This document shows, piece by piece, positions 9,241-19,518 of a stretch of 64,000 bases of DNA. The translations under genes and the position numbers were made by a program. The DNA lies in the NCBI GenBank assembly GCA_012517285.1, contig JAAYVG010000014.1:26040-90039 (forward strand), given 5' to 3'. This stretch comes from Elusimicrobiota bacterium (GTDB lineage: Bacteria; Elusimicrobiota; Elusimicrobia; Elusimicrobiales; UBA9959). Below the pieces are notes generated by a model. The model had not been told where the DNA came from. It made no database searches and worked only from the letters and a program-made list of their open reading frames with translations. The first letter of the stretch is position 1. Every line of letters begins with the position of its first letter.

Positions 9241-9776
9241 TGCTGGTGCTAAGAAATGCCGTCAAGGCATTTCGCGGGAATCGAAAGTCCGCAACAAAAC
9301 TTGGGCATACAGTTTTGTGAGGAGCGGCCTGCGAGAAATTTTGCGGTGAGCAAAATTTACTTGTAGGAGATTCCCATCGCCCGCTTGCTGGTGCTAAGTC
9401 CCGATGAAATCGGGACGCGGAAATCGCCTGTCCGCCGAAGATATATCAGCAAAGTGGCGAATAGCCACAGTCGTTTTGCTGATATGTTTATCGTAGGCGG
9501 AAAAGTCCGCCCGCCTGCCTATCGCAGACAAGTCTAAAAATGGATGTATAATAATATTTAATGATTGATAAGCATAACTTTAAAGTTGCCTATATGTAGT
9601 TTGGCGGGCAGGCAGTCAAACTTGGGCATACAGTTTTGTGAGGAGCGGCCTGCGAGACCCAGTGGAATAATTTGCTTTGCAAATTAAAATCCAAAGGATT
9701 TTATTCCACGGGGTTACTTGTAGGAGATTCCCCTGCCTACGCCGAAACGGCTTCGGCAGGCAGGCATCGCCCGCTT
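9224..9776 (+). repeat. Tandem/nested repeat array built on the tRNA-Gly 3' end
   Basis: Identical 30-mer GATTCCCATCGCCCGCTTGCTGGTGCTAAG at 9224-9253 and 9369-9398; a third, interrupted copy at 9726 onward; ACTTGGGCATACAGTTTTGTGAGGAGCGGCCTGCGAG near 9300 and 9620. Confidence 0.85.
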
Positions 9777-9890
9777 GTATTATTTTGCATATCAGAAGGT
9801 TTAAAATCACAATCAATAAAGATTTAATTCAGAAATATTTTAAAATTTAGTGAAATATTTTTTCAATTTTGTATAATATATTTTTATTTT

Positions 9891-9963
9891 GCCGAGATAG
9901 CTCAGTTGGTAGAGCACATCCATGGTAAGGATGGGGTCCCGGGTTCAAGTCCCGGTCTCGGCT
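9891..9963 (+). tRNA. tRNA-Thr (GGT)
   Basis: GCCGAGA...TCTCGGC acceptor stem, anticodon loop ATGGTAA, T-arm CCGGGTTCAAGTCCCGG. Confidence 0.95.
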
Positions 9964-10018
9964 TTTGTTTTGATTTTTTTAAATATTTAAGTTTTAAAAA
10001 AAGGGATGTTTTAAGGGA

Positions 10019-11722
10019 TTGATGATGAGATTTTTTTATATCTTTGCCCTCCTCGTATTTTTATCACCATGTCTTTATTCTGAAATAAGTATTGTTGATT
10101 ATAATGGTGATGTTAAGTTCAGAAAAAATACCTTCTCAGAATGGGAATCAGTTAATGAAAAAAATATGGTTATTCCTGATGGTGGTGCTGTAAAAACTGA
10201 TACTAATTCAAAAGCAAAACTTCTTGTAAATAAATCCACTGTTTGGCTCAAGGAAAACACGGCTTTGGAGATAGAATCAACATCAGAATACTTTACTTCA
10301 TTAGGACTTGTTTATGGCAAGATTAAAGCAAGTTCTTTTGGGCTTGCTAAAAATTCAAGGTTTCAGATAAGAACAATAACAGCAGTCTTTGGTATAAGAG
10401 GGACTGATATAATGATTGTAGGTGATATAAATGGTAAGGTTTTGATAGATGTGCTCTTTGGCGAGGTTGATTTTGAGTATGCTATACCTCCAAAAACTGG
10501 TAAAAGAAGCTTTATTATAACTCAGGGGATGTATTTTTCTATTGAAGATTTAGAGAAGCCTTATAAAATGGGATTGATATCAAAGGAATATGAAAATGAA
10601 ATACTTTCTAACTGGGATCCATCTATATCGTCAGATGATTTATCAAAAAATCTCTACGAAATGGATAACAGGATGAGACGATTGAGATCTTTTGTCTTAT
10701 ATTCTAAAGCATTGAACAATGATCTTAAAAAATTTATATATAAGGAAAGAGAGATAGATTTTGAGGCAGGCAGAACACTTAAGGATATTCATGGAAATAC
10801 TGTAAGGGTTGATCAGAGGCTTTTAAGGCCTGATGAAAAAAGTCTTGAGCTATTTAATATAGTTAAAAGGAAGAATTATTCTGATTATTCATATTCTTCT
10901 TCTTATTCCAGCGGGCTTCCTGGCTTTAAGTACAATGGTGGTGGTGTAACAAACAGACTTGACTCATTTATAATAACATTTAACTTTAATAAGCCACTTC
11001 CTGATAACGTAAACAAATGGAGTTCTTATTTCAATGATGATTTCGTTAGGCCTGAGTGGATAACGTTTGTTTCTGCTGATATAACATCTGCTAACAACCT
11101 TTTTTTTGCTGCCAAAGCATATAAATATAACGAGCAGAGGGATGAGCTTGTAAACAACACTGAGGTTGTTGGTGTTTTTCCTGAAAGTGATAATGAGGTT
11201 GTTCTAACAGGAATAATAGATAAATCATCGCTTAAAGATATAACAGGCTTTAGATTTATAGCTGATAATATATCCTCCCCTGATGGAAGGCTTGTCCTAA
11301 AGGATTTAAATGGTAATCCTACATCATCTCAGATTGGAAATTCTATATGGGGGCTTAAAACATCAGCTTCTTCTGATAACTACTGCGATAACAGATTCTG
11401 TCAGATGAAGTCTGATCAGTATAAAATTGGTGATAATAACTCATCAGGATACTTCTGGCTTTCTGAAGAGGATTATCTTATATCAAACTCTGGCAGCATT
11501 CGTGAAAAGGATGCTCTTCTTGATTCAAATAAAAACATAGGGGAGCTTGTAAAGGATAACAGCTTTGAATCAGTTATTTATGTTAAAAAGGATAGTGGTG
11601 GTTTTATCAGCGATGATGACTATTTTGCAGGTCATCATAACATAGACATAATTATAATACCTGATATTCCTTTCTATTTATTTGATAAAACTCTTGATGC
11701 ATATAACAGGTGGAAGAATTAG
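10019..11722 (+). CDS. FecR-domain protein
   Basis: 'DYNGDVKFRKNTFSEWESVNEKNMVIPDGGAVKTDTNSKAKLLV' and 'FQIRTITAVFGIRGTDIMI' typical of FecR-type periplasmic domains. Confidence 0.8.
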   Translation: MMMRFFYIFALLVFLSPCLYSEISIVDYNGDVKFRKNTFSEWESVNEKNMVIPDGGAVKTDTNSKAKLLVNKSTVWLKENTALEIESTSEYFTSLGLVYGKIKASSFGLAKNSRFQIRTITAVFGIRGTDIMIVGDINGKVLIDVLFGEVDFEYAIPPKTGKRSFIITQGMYFSIEDLEKPYKMGLISKEYENEILSNWDPSISSDDLSKNLYEMDNRMRRLRSFVLYSKALNNDLKKFIYKEREIDFEAGRTLKDIHGNTVRVDQRLLRPDEKSLELFNIVKRKNYSDYSYSSSYSSGLPGFKYNGGGVTNRLDSFIITFNFNKPLPDNVNKWSSYFNDDFVRPEWITFVSADITSANNLFFAAKAYKYNEQRDELVNNTEVVGVFPESDNEVVLTGIIDKSSLKDITGFRFIADNISSPDGRLVLKDLNGNPTSSQIGNSIWGLKTSASSDNYCDNRFCQMKSDQYKIGDNNSSGYFWLSEEDYLISNSGSIREKDALLDSNKNIGELVKDNSFESVIYVKKDSGGFISDDDYFAGHHNIDIIIIPDIPFYLFDKTLDAYNRWKN

Positions 11723-12451
11723 ATGAAGTTATTCCTTTTCATTTTCTTTATTTTTTCACCCAATACTTTTGCATCATTAGGGGATACAGGAAGTGAGATG
11801 GTTGCTCAAATAGTTTCTGATCCAGCAAGATTTTTTTATGAGATAAAGGCTGATTCTGAGGAAAGCCTTCCTGTTAGTTCTGGTAAAACTTATACACTAA
11901 GTGTTGAACTATTCCCAACACTTGTTCCATTTACATATGCAAATGCATCTCTCAATTATAATATCTATAAGGAAGGAAAGCTTAGTGCAAATATGCCACA
12001 GATAGATCTTATGATTGGTGCTCAGTATATGTTTGGCTCAAAGATTGCAGTGAATTTAACCAATGATATAAATGATGCAAACTTCTGGGGATATGATGCA
12101 GGGGTTATGTTTTCAAATTCTTTTAATTCAAGGACAAGAACCTTTTATGGTTACAGGCATTCATTTCTTTCAGCCAAGCTTGATCTCAAGAAGGATAAAA
12201 ATTATGAGTTATTAGGGGTCAGGATAAACAGTTTTGACAGCTCGTTCAGTGAAAATTCTATTATATTTGGTGTGGAAACATTGAAGGATATCAATAAATA
12301 CTGGGCGATGCAGATAAACTACGGGTTTAGCAATAATACACTTGCAGCAAGGTTGAGCTGGTATGGAAAATGGTTTGAATTAGGCTTTAATATTTATCCT
12401 GAGGGAGTTCTTGTTGTTCATCCCACTTGGAGTTTGAGGCTTGGTTTCTGA
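11723..12451 (+). CDS. Putative outer-membrane protein, uncharacterised
   Basis: Signal peptide-like start; alternating amphipathic strands; terminal Phe ('TWSLRLGF'). Confidence 0.5.
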   Translation: MKLFLFIFFIFSPNTFASLGDTGSEMVAQIVSDPARFFYEIKADSEESLPVSSGKTYTLSVELFPTLVPFTYANASLNYNIYKEGKLSANMPQIDLMIGAQYMFGSKIAVNLTNDINDANFWGYDAGVMFSNSFNSRTRTFYGYRHSFLSAKLDLKKDKNYELLGVRINSFDSSFSENSIIFGVETLKDINKYWAMQINYGFSNNTLAARLSWYGKWFELGFNIYPEGVLVVHPTWSLRLGF

Positions 12452-13631
12452 TATGAAGCTTTTAATATATATATTTCTCTGTTCAATAGACATTCTATCA
12501 GCTGGAAGTGTTGATGAGAGAAGGTTTGTTAATTATATAGATATTTCTTTTTTACAGGGTATGAATTTTGAGAAGGGGGCATCGTATTCCGGTGGAAATA
12601 TGAATTCATCAATAGGATTCCTTTACGATTTTAATGAAAACAAATCATTATCACTTGATTATCTGCTTTCATATTCCGGGCCTTCTATTTCATATGAAAA
12701 CAGATTTTTTGATGAGAGGATTATAAATCACAGTGCAATGATTGAATACTCAACAAGGCTTTCTAAATATGTCAGGTTAAGGCCGCATATATACTACGGC
12801 AAGGAGTACAGAAAGGATAGTGCCATAGGAAATTTTACCGACAACCTTTATAATAATGATTCAAAGGGTTTTGGCCTTTCTATGGATTATTATCCATCAA
12901 GAGATAATACATTTACAACATATATGGTATATCGAAAAATAGAATTTCCGAATTATACAGATCTATTGTATGAATTTTTAAATCCCGGAGTTGCAACAGA
13001 GATAGGTGGTGGGCTTTATGATAACAACCTTTACAGGTTTGGTGCTAAGCTAATGAGTGGAGAATTTTTTTATTCGATTGATTACACAATGCAGAGATAC
13101 ACAAATCAGAAAATTATAGAAAGTGATGCTTCATACGGAAATGATAAACAGAAGGATGATGAGGTCGAGCTCAGGATTGGTATGCAACACAGGATATCTG
13201 ATTCATCCATTTATCCAGCTTTTACTTATACTATACATTCATCCAATCAAAATTTTTTAAGATTTAAATCATTTACGGATGTAACTCCTGTGTTTGTGGC
13301 TGATGCTTATGATTACAAAGAGCTTGGTTTCGATCTCCCAGTCTATTTTAAATTCATCGGGCTTGATATGAATCTTTCAGCAGGGTTTAAAAACAGGGAT
13401 TATTCAAAGAGACCTCCGAGGAACTCTGAGAACAACTATATATACGGCAAAAAAGAGAATGACAGACTTTTTTCTTTTTCGCTTACAGCATCAAAAAAAA
13501 TAAATGATCTGGCATCATTTGTTTTTTATTATTCGATTGTAAACTCATCATCCAATAATAAGTTTGAGTATTATATACCTTTTAATTACACGGGTCAGAT
13601 GTTTGGAATTGGATATAAAATAAGCTATTGA
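12441..13631 (+). CDS. Putative beta-barrel outer-membrane protein
   Basis: Aromatic-rich alternating strands ('YSTRLSKYVRLRPHIYYGKEYR'); terminal aromatic strand 'MFGIGYKISY'. Confidence 0.6.
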   Translation: MVSDMKLLIYIFLCSIDILSAGSVDERRFVNYIDISFLQGMNFEKGASYSGGNMNSSIGFLYDFNENKSLSLDYLLSYSGPSISYENRFFDERIINHSAMIEYSTRLSKYVRLRPHIYYGKEYRKDSAIGNFTDNLYNNDSKGFGLSMDYYPSRDNTFTTYMVYRKIEFPNYTDLLYEFLNPGVATEIGGGLYDNNLYRFGAKLMSGEFFYSIDYTMQRYTNQKIIESDASYGNDKQKDDEVELRIGMQHRISDSSIYPAFTYTIHSSNQNFLRFKSFTDVTPVFVADAYDYKELGFDLPVYFKFIGLDMNLSAGFKNRDYSKRPPRNSENNYIYGKKENDRLFSFSLTASKKINDLASFVFYYSIVNSSSNNKFEYYIPFNYTGQMFGIGYKISY

Positions 13632-13720
13632 TTTGTTTATTCTAATTTTGATATAATTTATTTGTTGCCTTAATCTTAACGTTTGTTTGTTCTTAATTTT
13701 ATGGACAAATAAATAGAAGA

Positions 13721-13751
13721 TCTGCTATTTATAAGCAGAAGTGTTTTTTTT
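13721..13751 (+). terminator. Probable rho-independent terminator upstream of the ribosomal operon
   Basis: TCTGCT-ATTTATA-AGCAGA followed by a TTTTTTTT run. Confidence 0.55.
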
Positions 13752-13881
13752 GTCCCGTTAAAGAATGCCCTGAACTTTTTTAGGGTATGTTTTTCTGTTT
13801 GTTTGAGAAAATAGTTTTTTATAAGGCGATATAATTTATAGCAGTTCTCTAACGGGTTAAACTTTAAAAATGGAGTTTATT

Positions 13882-14661
13882 ATGGAAGAAAATAAAAATG
13901 AGAATATAGAAAAGACAGATGGCGTTGAAACTGTTGAAATAGCACCAGCTGATTTTAAATACATAATTGCAAAGAAATTAGGTATGACTCAGATATACAC
14001 TGAATCGGGAGAGCTCAAAGGTGTAACTGTTCTTGAGGCAGGACCATGCGGGGTTGTTTATACAAGAACAAAGGAAAGGGATGGATACAATGCAGTTTGT
14101 ATAGGATATCAGGAGAAGAAAAAAAACATAAGCAAACCTCTTGAAGGAATATTTAAGAAAAACAATGTTAAACCTTATGAACATCTTAAGGAGTTTAGGT
14201 TTGAAAAAGTTGATGGGATAAAACCAGGTCAGCTTGTAGTTGTTGAGAACAGGTTTAAAGATGGTGATTGGATTGATGTCCAAGGACGGACAATAGGAAA
14301 GGGTTTTGCAGGTGCTATGAAAAGGCATGGTTTTCATGGTCAGCCAGCATCACATGGAGCTTCAGACAGAGAAAGAGCTCCAGGCTCTTTGGGTTCAAGG
14401 AGATCACTTGGTAGAGTTATGCCAGGTCAGAGAATGGCAGGACATTTAGGTAACGAGATGGCCACTGTTCAGAAGATAAGGGTTTTAAAGACCATTCCGG
14501 AAAAGAACATATTGATGGTGTTTGGAAGCGTTCCGGGTAAGAATGGAAGCATAGTATATGTAAAAAATACTGTTAAAGTCGTAAGTGAGCCAAAACAGCT
14601 TACATCTGTTAAATCTCAGACAAAGAAAAATGCTGCAAAAGCAGCTCCTAAGAAAAAATAA
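13882..14661 (+). CDS. rplC: 50S ribosomal protein L3
   Basis: 'IAKKLGMTQIY' and 'GKGFAGAMKRHGFHGQPASHGASDRERAPGSLGSRRSLGRVMPGQRMAGHLGNE'; start chosen at the ATG with a GGAG box (track start is 13870). Confidence 0.96.
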   Translation: MEENKNENIEKTDGVETVEIAPADFKYIIAKKLGMTQIYTESGELKGVTVLEAGPCGVVYTRTKERDGYNAVCIGYQEKKKNISKPLEGIFKKNNVKPYEHLKEFRFEKVDGIKPGQLVVVENRFKDGDWIDVQGRTIGKGFAGAMKRHGFHGQPASHGASDRERAPGSLGSRRSLGRVMPGQRMAGHLGNEMATVQKIRVLKTIPEKNILMVFGSVPGKNGSIVYVKNTVKVVSEPKQLTSVKSQTKKNAAKAAPKKK

Positions 14662-14674
14662 AGGAGTTTAGAAT

Positions 14675-15304
14675 ATGGAAATAAAACTATATGATAAAAA
14701 TTGTAAGGAAAAAGGCAATCTCGAGTTTGCTAATGATGTTTTAGCTGATAAGGTTGATCCACATTTTTTACATGAAGTTGTAAAGTATTATCTTGCAGCT
14801 AAAAGAGCAGGGACATCGTCCACAAAAACAAGAGCTGAGGTCAATGGTGGGGGAAGAAAGCCGTGGAAGCAGAAGCATACAGGAAGGGCAAGGCAGGGTT
14901 CTATCCGTTCACCTATATGGAAGGGCGGTGGAGTTGTCTTTGGACCAAGGCCAAGAGATTTTTCAATAGATATTCCTTCAAAGAAACTCAAGTTAGCTTT
15001 AAAGCAGGTTATTAAGGACAAGATTGAAAACAATCAAGTGTTTGCGTTTGAAAATATTGATTTTGATAAACCAAAAACTAAAGAGTTTGTTGGAATGATA
15101 AAAAATCTTGGTTTAGAGGGTAAAAAAGTTTTGATGGTTTTTGATTCTTATAGCGAGAGTCTTGTTAAATCTATGAGAAATATTGAAAATATCAGATATG
15201 TCAGAGCATCAGATGTCAATGCTTATGATCTGATAGTTTCTGATGCTATTATACTGAATCAGAAGGCTGTTGAAATAATAAAAAATAGATTGGCAAGCAA
15301 TTAG
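14675..15304 (+). CDS. rplD: 50S ribosomal protein L4
   Basis: 'RAGTSSTKTRAEVNGGGRKPWKQKHTGRARQGSIRSPIWKGGGVVFGPRPRDF'. Confidence 0.97.
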   Translation: MEIKLYDKNCKEKGNLEFANDVLADKVDPHFLHEVVKYYLAAKRAGTSSTKTRAEVNGGGRKPWKQKHTGRARQGSIRSPIWKGGGVVFGPRPRDFSIDIPSKKLKLALKQVIKDKIENNQVFAFENIDFDKPKTKEFVGMIKNLGLEGKKVLMVFDSYSESLVKSMRNIENIRYVRASDVNAYDLIVSDAIILNQKAVEIIKNRLASN

Positions 15305-15327
15305 AGGTATGAAGGATTGGAGGAGCG

Positions 15328-15618
15328 ATGAGCGTTAACCCGTACAAGATAATAGAGGAACCTATTTTAACTGAGAAAAGCGTTAATCTTAAAGAGCTTA
15401 ATAAATATATGTTCAAGGTTAGCGATGATGCTAACAAGATAAGTATAAAGCAGGCTGTGGAACAACTTTTTAAGGTTAAGGTCAGTGATGTAAGGATAGT
15501 TAATACAAAGCCTAAGAAAGTAAGGGTCGGTCGTAGCGAAGGTTACAGAAGTGGATGGAAAAAGGCTATTGTAACACTTAAAGAAGGGAAAATAGATTAT
15601 ACGAGTATTAAAAAGTAA
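15328..15618 (+). CDS. rplW: 50S ribosomal protein L23
   Basis: 'IIEEPILTEKSVNLKELNKYMFKVSDDANKISIKQAVEQLFKVKV'. Confidence 0.95.
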   Translation: MSVNPYKIIEEPILTEKSVNLKELNKYMFKVSDDANKISIKQAVEQLFKVKVSDVRIVNTKPKKVRVGRSEGYRSGWKKAIVTLKEGKIDYTSIKK

Positions 15619-15627
15619 GGAGAATTT

Positions 15628-16467
15628 ATGGCCATAAAAACATATAAACCATACACACCTTCAAGAAGATTTATAACAACTCAGGATTTTTCTGATATAA
15701 CTAAAAAAGAACCTGAAAAAAGTCTTACTGTTGGTTTAAGAAAAACTGGTGCAAGAAACAATACAGGTATGATAATGGTAAGACATATCGGTGGTGGTCA
15801 CAAAAGAAGATACAGACTGATAGATTTCAGAAGGGATAAGCATAGTGTTCCTGCGGTAGTTTCATCAATAGAGTATGATCCTAACAGGAACTCAAGAATA
15901 GCCCTTCTTAAATATAAGGATGGTGAGAAAAGATATATAATAGCTCCTGAAGGACTTAAGATTGGTAGTGAGGTGATAAGCGGTCTAAGGGATATACCAA
16001 TAAAAACTGGTAATGCTATGCCACTCTATGCCATACCTGATGGGACATCGGTTCATTGTATTGAGCTGAGGCCAGGGCTTGGAGCTCAGTTTGCGAGATC
16101 AGCTGGCAGCTTTGCTCAGATAATGGGAAAGGAAGGAAAGTATGTCACTTTAAAGATGCCGAGCGGTGAGCTAAGAAAGGTTCTAAAGGATTGCTTTGCT
16201 ACAGTAGGAAGGGTTGGAAATTCTGAGTTTAATACCACAACATTTGGAAATGCTGGAAGAAAAAGACATATTGGTATAAAGCCAACGGTTCGTGGTGGTG
16301 CTATGAATGCTGTTGACCATCCTCTCGGTGGTGGAAGAGGAAGATCAAAGGGAAACAATGTCCCGAGATCTCCTTGGAATCAGCCATCAAAGGGACTCAA
16401 AACAAGAACTAAGAATAAGATTTGGAACTGGATGATAGTCCAGGATAGAAGAAAAGGGAAGATTTAA
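15628..16467 (+). CDS. rplB: 50S ribosomal protein L2
   Basis: 'KTYKPYTPSRRF', 'MVRHIGGGHKRRYRLIDFRRDK', 'NAVDHPLGGGRGRSKG'. Confidence 0.98.
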   Translation: MAIKTYKPYTPSRRFITTQDFSDITKKEPEKSLTVGLRKTGARNNTGMIMVRHIGGGHKRRYRLIDFRRDKHSVPAVVSSIEYDPNRNSRIALLKYKDGEKRYIIAPEGLKIGSEVISGLRDIPIKTGNAMPLYAIPDGTSVHCIELRPGLGAQFARSAGSFAQIMGKEGKYVTLKMPSGELRKVLKDCFATVGRVGNSEFNTTTFGNAGRKRHIGIKPTVRGGAMNAVDHPLGGGRGRSKGNNVPRSPWNQPSKGLKTRTKNKIWNWMIVQDRRKGKI

Positions 16468-16476
16468 GGAGGCAAG

Positions 16477-16761
16477 ATGAGTAGATCTTCTAAAAAGGGC
16501 GCTTATGTGGAGATAGGGTTGCTTGATAAAGCAAAAAAAGCTTTGGAGAGTGGAGATAAAAAGCCTATTAAGACATGGTCAAGAAGAACGACAATAATTC
16601 CTGATTTTGTTGGTCTTACTTTTATGGTTCACAATGGTAGAAAGTTTCTGCCTGTTTACGTCACTGAAAGAATGGTAGGACATAAATTGGGAGAGTTTTC
16701 TTTTACCAGAACATTTAAAGGTCATGGTTCTGCTCATAAGGAATCTTCAGAGCTTACTTAA
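16477..16761 (+). CDS. rpsS: 30S ribosomal protein S19
   Basis: '[50 protein letters not shown]'. Confidence 0.97.
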   Translation: MSRSSKKGAYVEIGLLDKAKKALESGDKKPIKTWSRRTTIIPDFVGLTFMVHNGRKFLPVYVTERMVGHKLGEFSFTRTFKGHGSAHKESSELT

Positions 16762-16770
16762 GGAGATATT

Positions 16771-17121
16771 ATGGATGCGATTTGCAAATTAAAATATCAG
16801 AGGTATTCGCAGATAAAGGTGAGAAGGCTTGCCAAACTTTTAAAGGGTAAAAGTTTATGGGAAGCAACTCATTTCTTAAATTCTCTTTCCACGCCGACAA
16901 AGACACCTGTTTTAAAGGCTGTTAAATCTGCCGGTGCAAACCTCAGCAACAAGCTCGGTAAAAAGGTTGATATAAAGGATATATGGATAAAAGAGGTTAA
17001 TGTGGATCAGGGACCAATGAAGTTCTTAAGAAGATATAATGCTGGTCCTATGGGAAGAGGGATGCCATATGTTAGAAATGTCTGTCATATAAAGATTACT
17101 GTTAGTGATAGCAGAAATTAA
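16771..17121 (+). CDS. rplV: 50S ribosomal protein L22
   Basis: 'RYSQIKVRRLAKLLKGKSLWEA' and 'MKFLRRYNAGPMGRGMPYVRNVCHIKITV'. Confidence 0.95.
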   Translation: MDAICKLKYQRYSQIKVRRLAKLLKGKSLWEATHFLNSLSTPTKTPVLKAVKSAGANLSNKLGKKVDIKDIWIKEVNVDQGPMKFLRRYNAGPMGRGMPYVRNVCHIKITVSDSRN

Positions 17122-17131
17122 AGGAGAAGAT

Positions 17132-17887
17132 ATGGGTCATAAAATTCATCCAAATTCGGTAAGATTAGGATACATAAGAAACTGGCAATCAAGGTGGGTA
17201 AGTGATTTTAAGGATATGCCAAAGCTAATAGGTGAGGATTTTGAGATAAGAAACATAATAAAAGAAAAGTTTATGCAGGCAGCTGTTAGTTCTGTTTCTA
17301 TTGAAAGATTGGGCAATTACCTTAAAATTACAATAAATACTGCAAGGCCAGGAATAGTTATCGGAAGGAAGGGTCAGGATATAGAAAATTTAAGAACTCA
17401 GCTTGAGAGAATGACTGGTAAGAAGGTTTATATCAATGTTTTTGAGATAAAACTTGTAGAGTTGGATGCCAATCTTGTGGCTCAGTCAGTTGCTTTTCAG
17501 CTTGAAAAAAGGGTTTCATATAAGAAGGCATGTAAAAAGGCTATGGATAAAACAATGGCAAGTGGAGCTTTGGGTGTAAAGATAATGGTTTCAGGAAGGC
17601 TTGGTGGTGCTGAGATAGCAAGAAGGGAGTGGTACAGAAGAGGAAGAGTTCCAATGCAAACTTTTTCTGCTGATATTGACTACGGATTTGCTGAGGCGAA
17701 TACTGTTATGGGAAAGATTGGAGTTAAGGTCTGGATATTTAAAAAATTGTTTTTTGCAAAGACTCCAAGAGAGCTTCAGGAAGAATTGAAAAAGATGAGA
17801 ATGGAAGAGGAAAAGAACAGTATGGTTATTGCTGGCGAAGCTCACAGTGAGGTACCGGCTAAAGGAGATCAAAATGTTGATGCCTAA
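17132..17887 (+). CDS. rpsC: 30S ribosomal protein S3
   Basis: '[25 protein letters not shown]'; KH motif '[13 protein letters not shown]'; ATG at 17132 follows AAAGGAGAAG (track start 17105 is an upstream extension). Confidence 0.97.
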   Translation: MGHKIHPNSVRLGYIRNWQSRWVSDFKDMPKLIGEDFEIRNIIKEKFMQAAVSSVSIERLGNYLKITINTARPGIVIGRKGQDIENLRTQLERMTGKKVYINVFEIKLVELDANLVAQSVAFQLEKRVSYKKACKKAMDKTMASGALGVKIMVSGRLGGAEIARREWYRRGRVPMQTFSADIDYGFAEANTVMGKIGVKVWIFKKLFFAKTPRELQEELKKMRMEEEKNSMVIAGEAHSEVPAKGDQNVDA

Positions 17888-18290
17888 AAGAGTAAAATAT
17901 AGAAAATTACAATCATCTCCCAGAATAAAGGGTTATGCTAAGGGCAGTACCGAAATAAACTGGGGAGAGTATGCTATTAAAGCCCTTGAGCCTAAATGGA
18001 TCACTGCAAGGCAGATAGAGGCTTCAAGAATAACGATAGTAAGATATTTAAAAAAGAAAGGGAAGATGTGGATAAGGATATTCCCTGATAAGTCTATAAC
18101 AAAGCATCCTGCTGAAACAAGAATGGGAAAGGGAAAGGGAGATCCAGAGCACTGGGTAGCAGTTGTAAAGCCTGGAAGAATTATGTTTGAGATAGAGGGA
18201 ATTGACGATGCCACAGCCGAAGAAATACATCAGAGGGTTTCTGCAAGGCTTCCTATAAAAACAAAACTTATTAAGAGACAATCGTTTTAA
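17874..18290 (+). CDS. rplP: 50S ribosomal protein L16
   Basis: '[51 protein letters not shown]'; start after AAAGGAGATC, overlapping the rpsC end. Confidence 0.97.
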   Translation: MLMPKRVKYRKLQSSPRIKGYAKGSTEINWGEYAIKALEPKWITARQIEASRITIVRYLKKKGKMWIRIFPDKSITKHPAETRMGKGKGDPEHWVAVVKPGRIMFEIEGIDDATAEEIHQRVSARLPIKTKLIKRQSF

Positions 18291-18299
18291 GAGGTTCTT

Positions 18300-18521
18300 A
18301 TGAAAAGTAAAGAGAAAGAGTCTATAAAAAATATGGGAGATAATGAGCTCATGGCTTTGGTTGCTGATCTTGAAAAAGAGCTTTTTGAGCTTAGGTTTAA
18401 CAAAAAAATTTCTCCGCTTGATAATCCACTTAGAATAAGGATTTTGAGAAGGAAATTAGCTTTTATTAAAACTATATTGAGTGAGAGAAAGAATAAGACA
18501 GTTAATCTTTCAAAGGAGTAA
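18300..18521 (+). CDS. rpmC: 50S ribosomal protein L29
   Basis: '[44 protein letters not shown]'. Confidence 0.93.
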   Translation: MKSKEKESIKNMGDNELMALVADLEKELFELRFNKKISPLDNPLRIRILRRKLAFIKTILSERKNKTVNLSKE

Positions 18522-18523
18522 TT

Positions 18524-18787
18524 ATGGATGAAAACAGGAATACAAGAACTGTGCTCGAAGGTGTAGTCGTTTCGGATAAGATGAATAAAACAAGGGTTGT
18601 AAAGGTTGTAAGAGTTTTTAAACATCCACTTTATGAAAAGGTAATGAAGGAATCTAAAAAATACTATGCACATGATGAGTCAGAGCAGTCTAAGGCAGGA
18701 GATGTTGTTGAAATTATGAGCACGAGACCCCTCTCGAAGCTTAAGAGATGGAGAGTCTTAAAGGTTATAGGAAAAAAATCAAATTAA
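18524..18787 (+). CDS. rpsQ: 30S ribosomal protein S17
   Basis: '[42 protein letters not shown]' and '[20 protein letters not shown]'. Confidence 0.95.
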   Translation: MDENRNTRTVLEGVVVSDKMNKTRVVKVVRVFKHPLYEKVMKESKKYYAHDESEQSKAGDVVEIMSTRPLSKLKRWRVLKVIGKKSN

Positions 18788-18799
18788 TTGGAGTCTATT

Positions 18800-19168
18800 A
18801 TGATACAGTTAAGAACTATGTTAGAGGTTGCTGATAATTCTGGAGCAAAAAAAGTTATGTGCTTTAAGATAAGAGGTGGAAGCCATAGAAAGTTTGCTAC
18901 GATCGGTGATATAATAATGTGTTCTGTTAAGGAAGCTATTCCTGAAGGAAGCATTAAGAAAGGTGATGTTGTCAGGGCAGTTGTGGTAAGAGTCAGAAAG
19001 GAAATAAGAAGGCCTGATGGCTCTTATATAAGATTTGATGACAATGCGGCATGCCTTGTTGATGATAAAGGTGAGCCAAAGGGAACAAGAGTTTTTGGAC
19101 CTGTGGCAAGAGAGCTCAGAGGAAAGAATTTTTTAAAGATAATATCTCTTGCTCCTGAGGTCATATAA
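18800..19168 (+). CDS. rplN: 50S ribosomal protein L14
   Basis: '[27 protein letters not shown]' ... '[13 protein letters not shown]'. Confidence 0.97.
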   Translation: MIQLRTMLEVADNSGAKKVMCFKIRGGSHRKFATIGDIIMCSVKEAIPEGSIKKGDVVRAVVVRVRKEIRRPDGSYIRFDDNAACLVDDKGEPKGTRVFGPVARELRGKNFLKIISLAPEVI

Positions 19169-19178
19169 AGAGGTAATT

Positions 19179-19496
19179 ATGTTAGAAATAAAGAAAAAAG
19201 ATCAGATAATAGTTTTATCAGGAAAGGACAAGGGTAAGAATGGTGAGGTTATAAAGGTTTTAAGAAAGGATGACAAAGTTTCCAAGATTTTGGTTAGAGG
19301 AATAAATATGGCATCAAAGCATAAGAAACCTACAAGAAATGACCCTGGTGGAATAGTTAAAAAGGAACTGCCGATAGATGTTTCTAAGGTTATGCTTGTT
19401 TGCCCTGGATGTAGTAAGCCTACGAGAATAAAGGTTAATATAACAGAGGGTGGAAAGTTCAGAGTTTGCAAAAAATGTGGGCAGACGATAGTGTAA
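19179..19496 (+). CDS. rplX: 50S ribosomal protein L24
   Basis: 'IKKKDQIIVLSGKDKGKNGEVIKV' and C-terminal CPGC/CKKC zinc ribbon; ATG after AAAGAGG. Confidence 0.95.
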   Translation: MLEIKKKDQIIVLSGKDKGKNGEVIKVLRKDDKVSKILVRGINMASKHKKPTRNDPGGIVKKELPIDVSKVMLVCPGCSKPTRIKVNITEGGKFRVCKKCGQTIV

Positions 19497-19518
19497 ATTT
19501 CAGGAGGATATATTTGAT

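Noticed and set aside
9616-9816. 66-aa minus-strand ORF
   Set aside because: Falls in the tRNA-tail repeat array; better explained as repeat DNA
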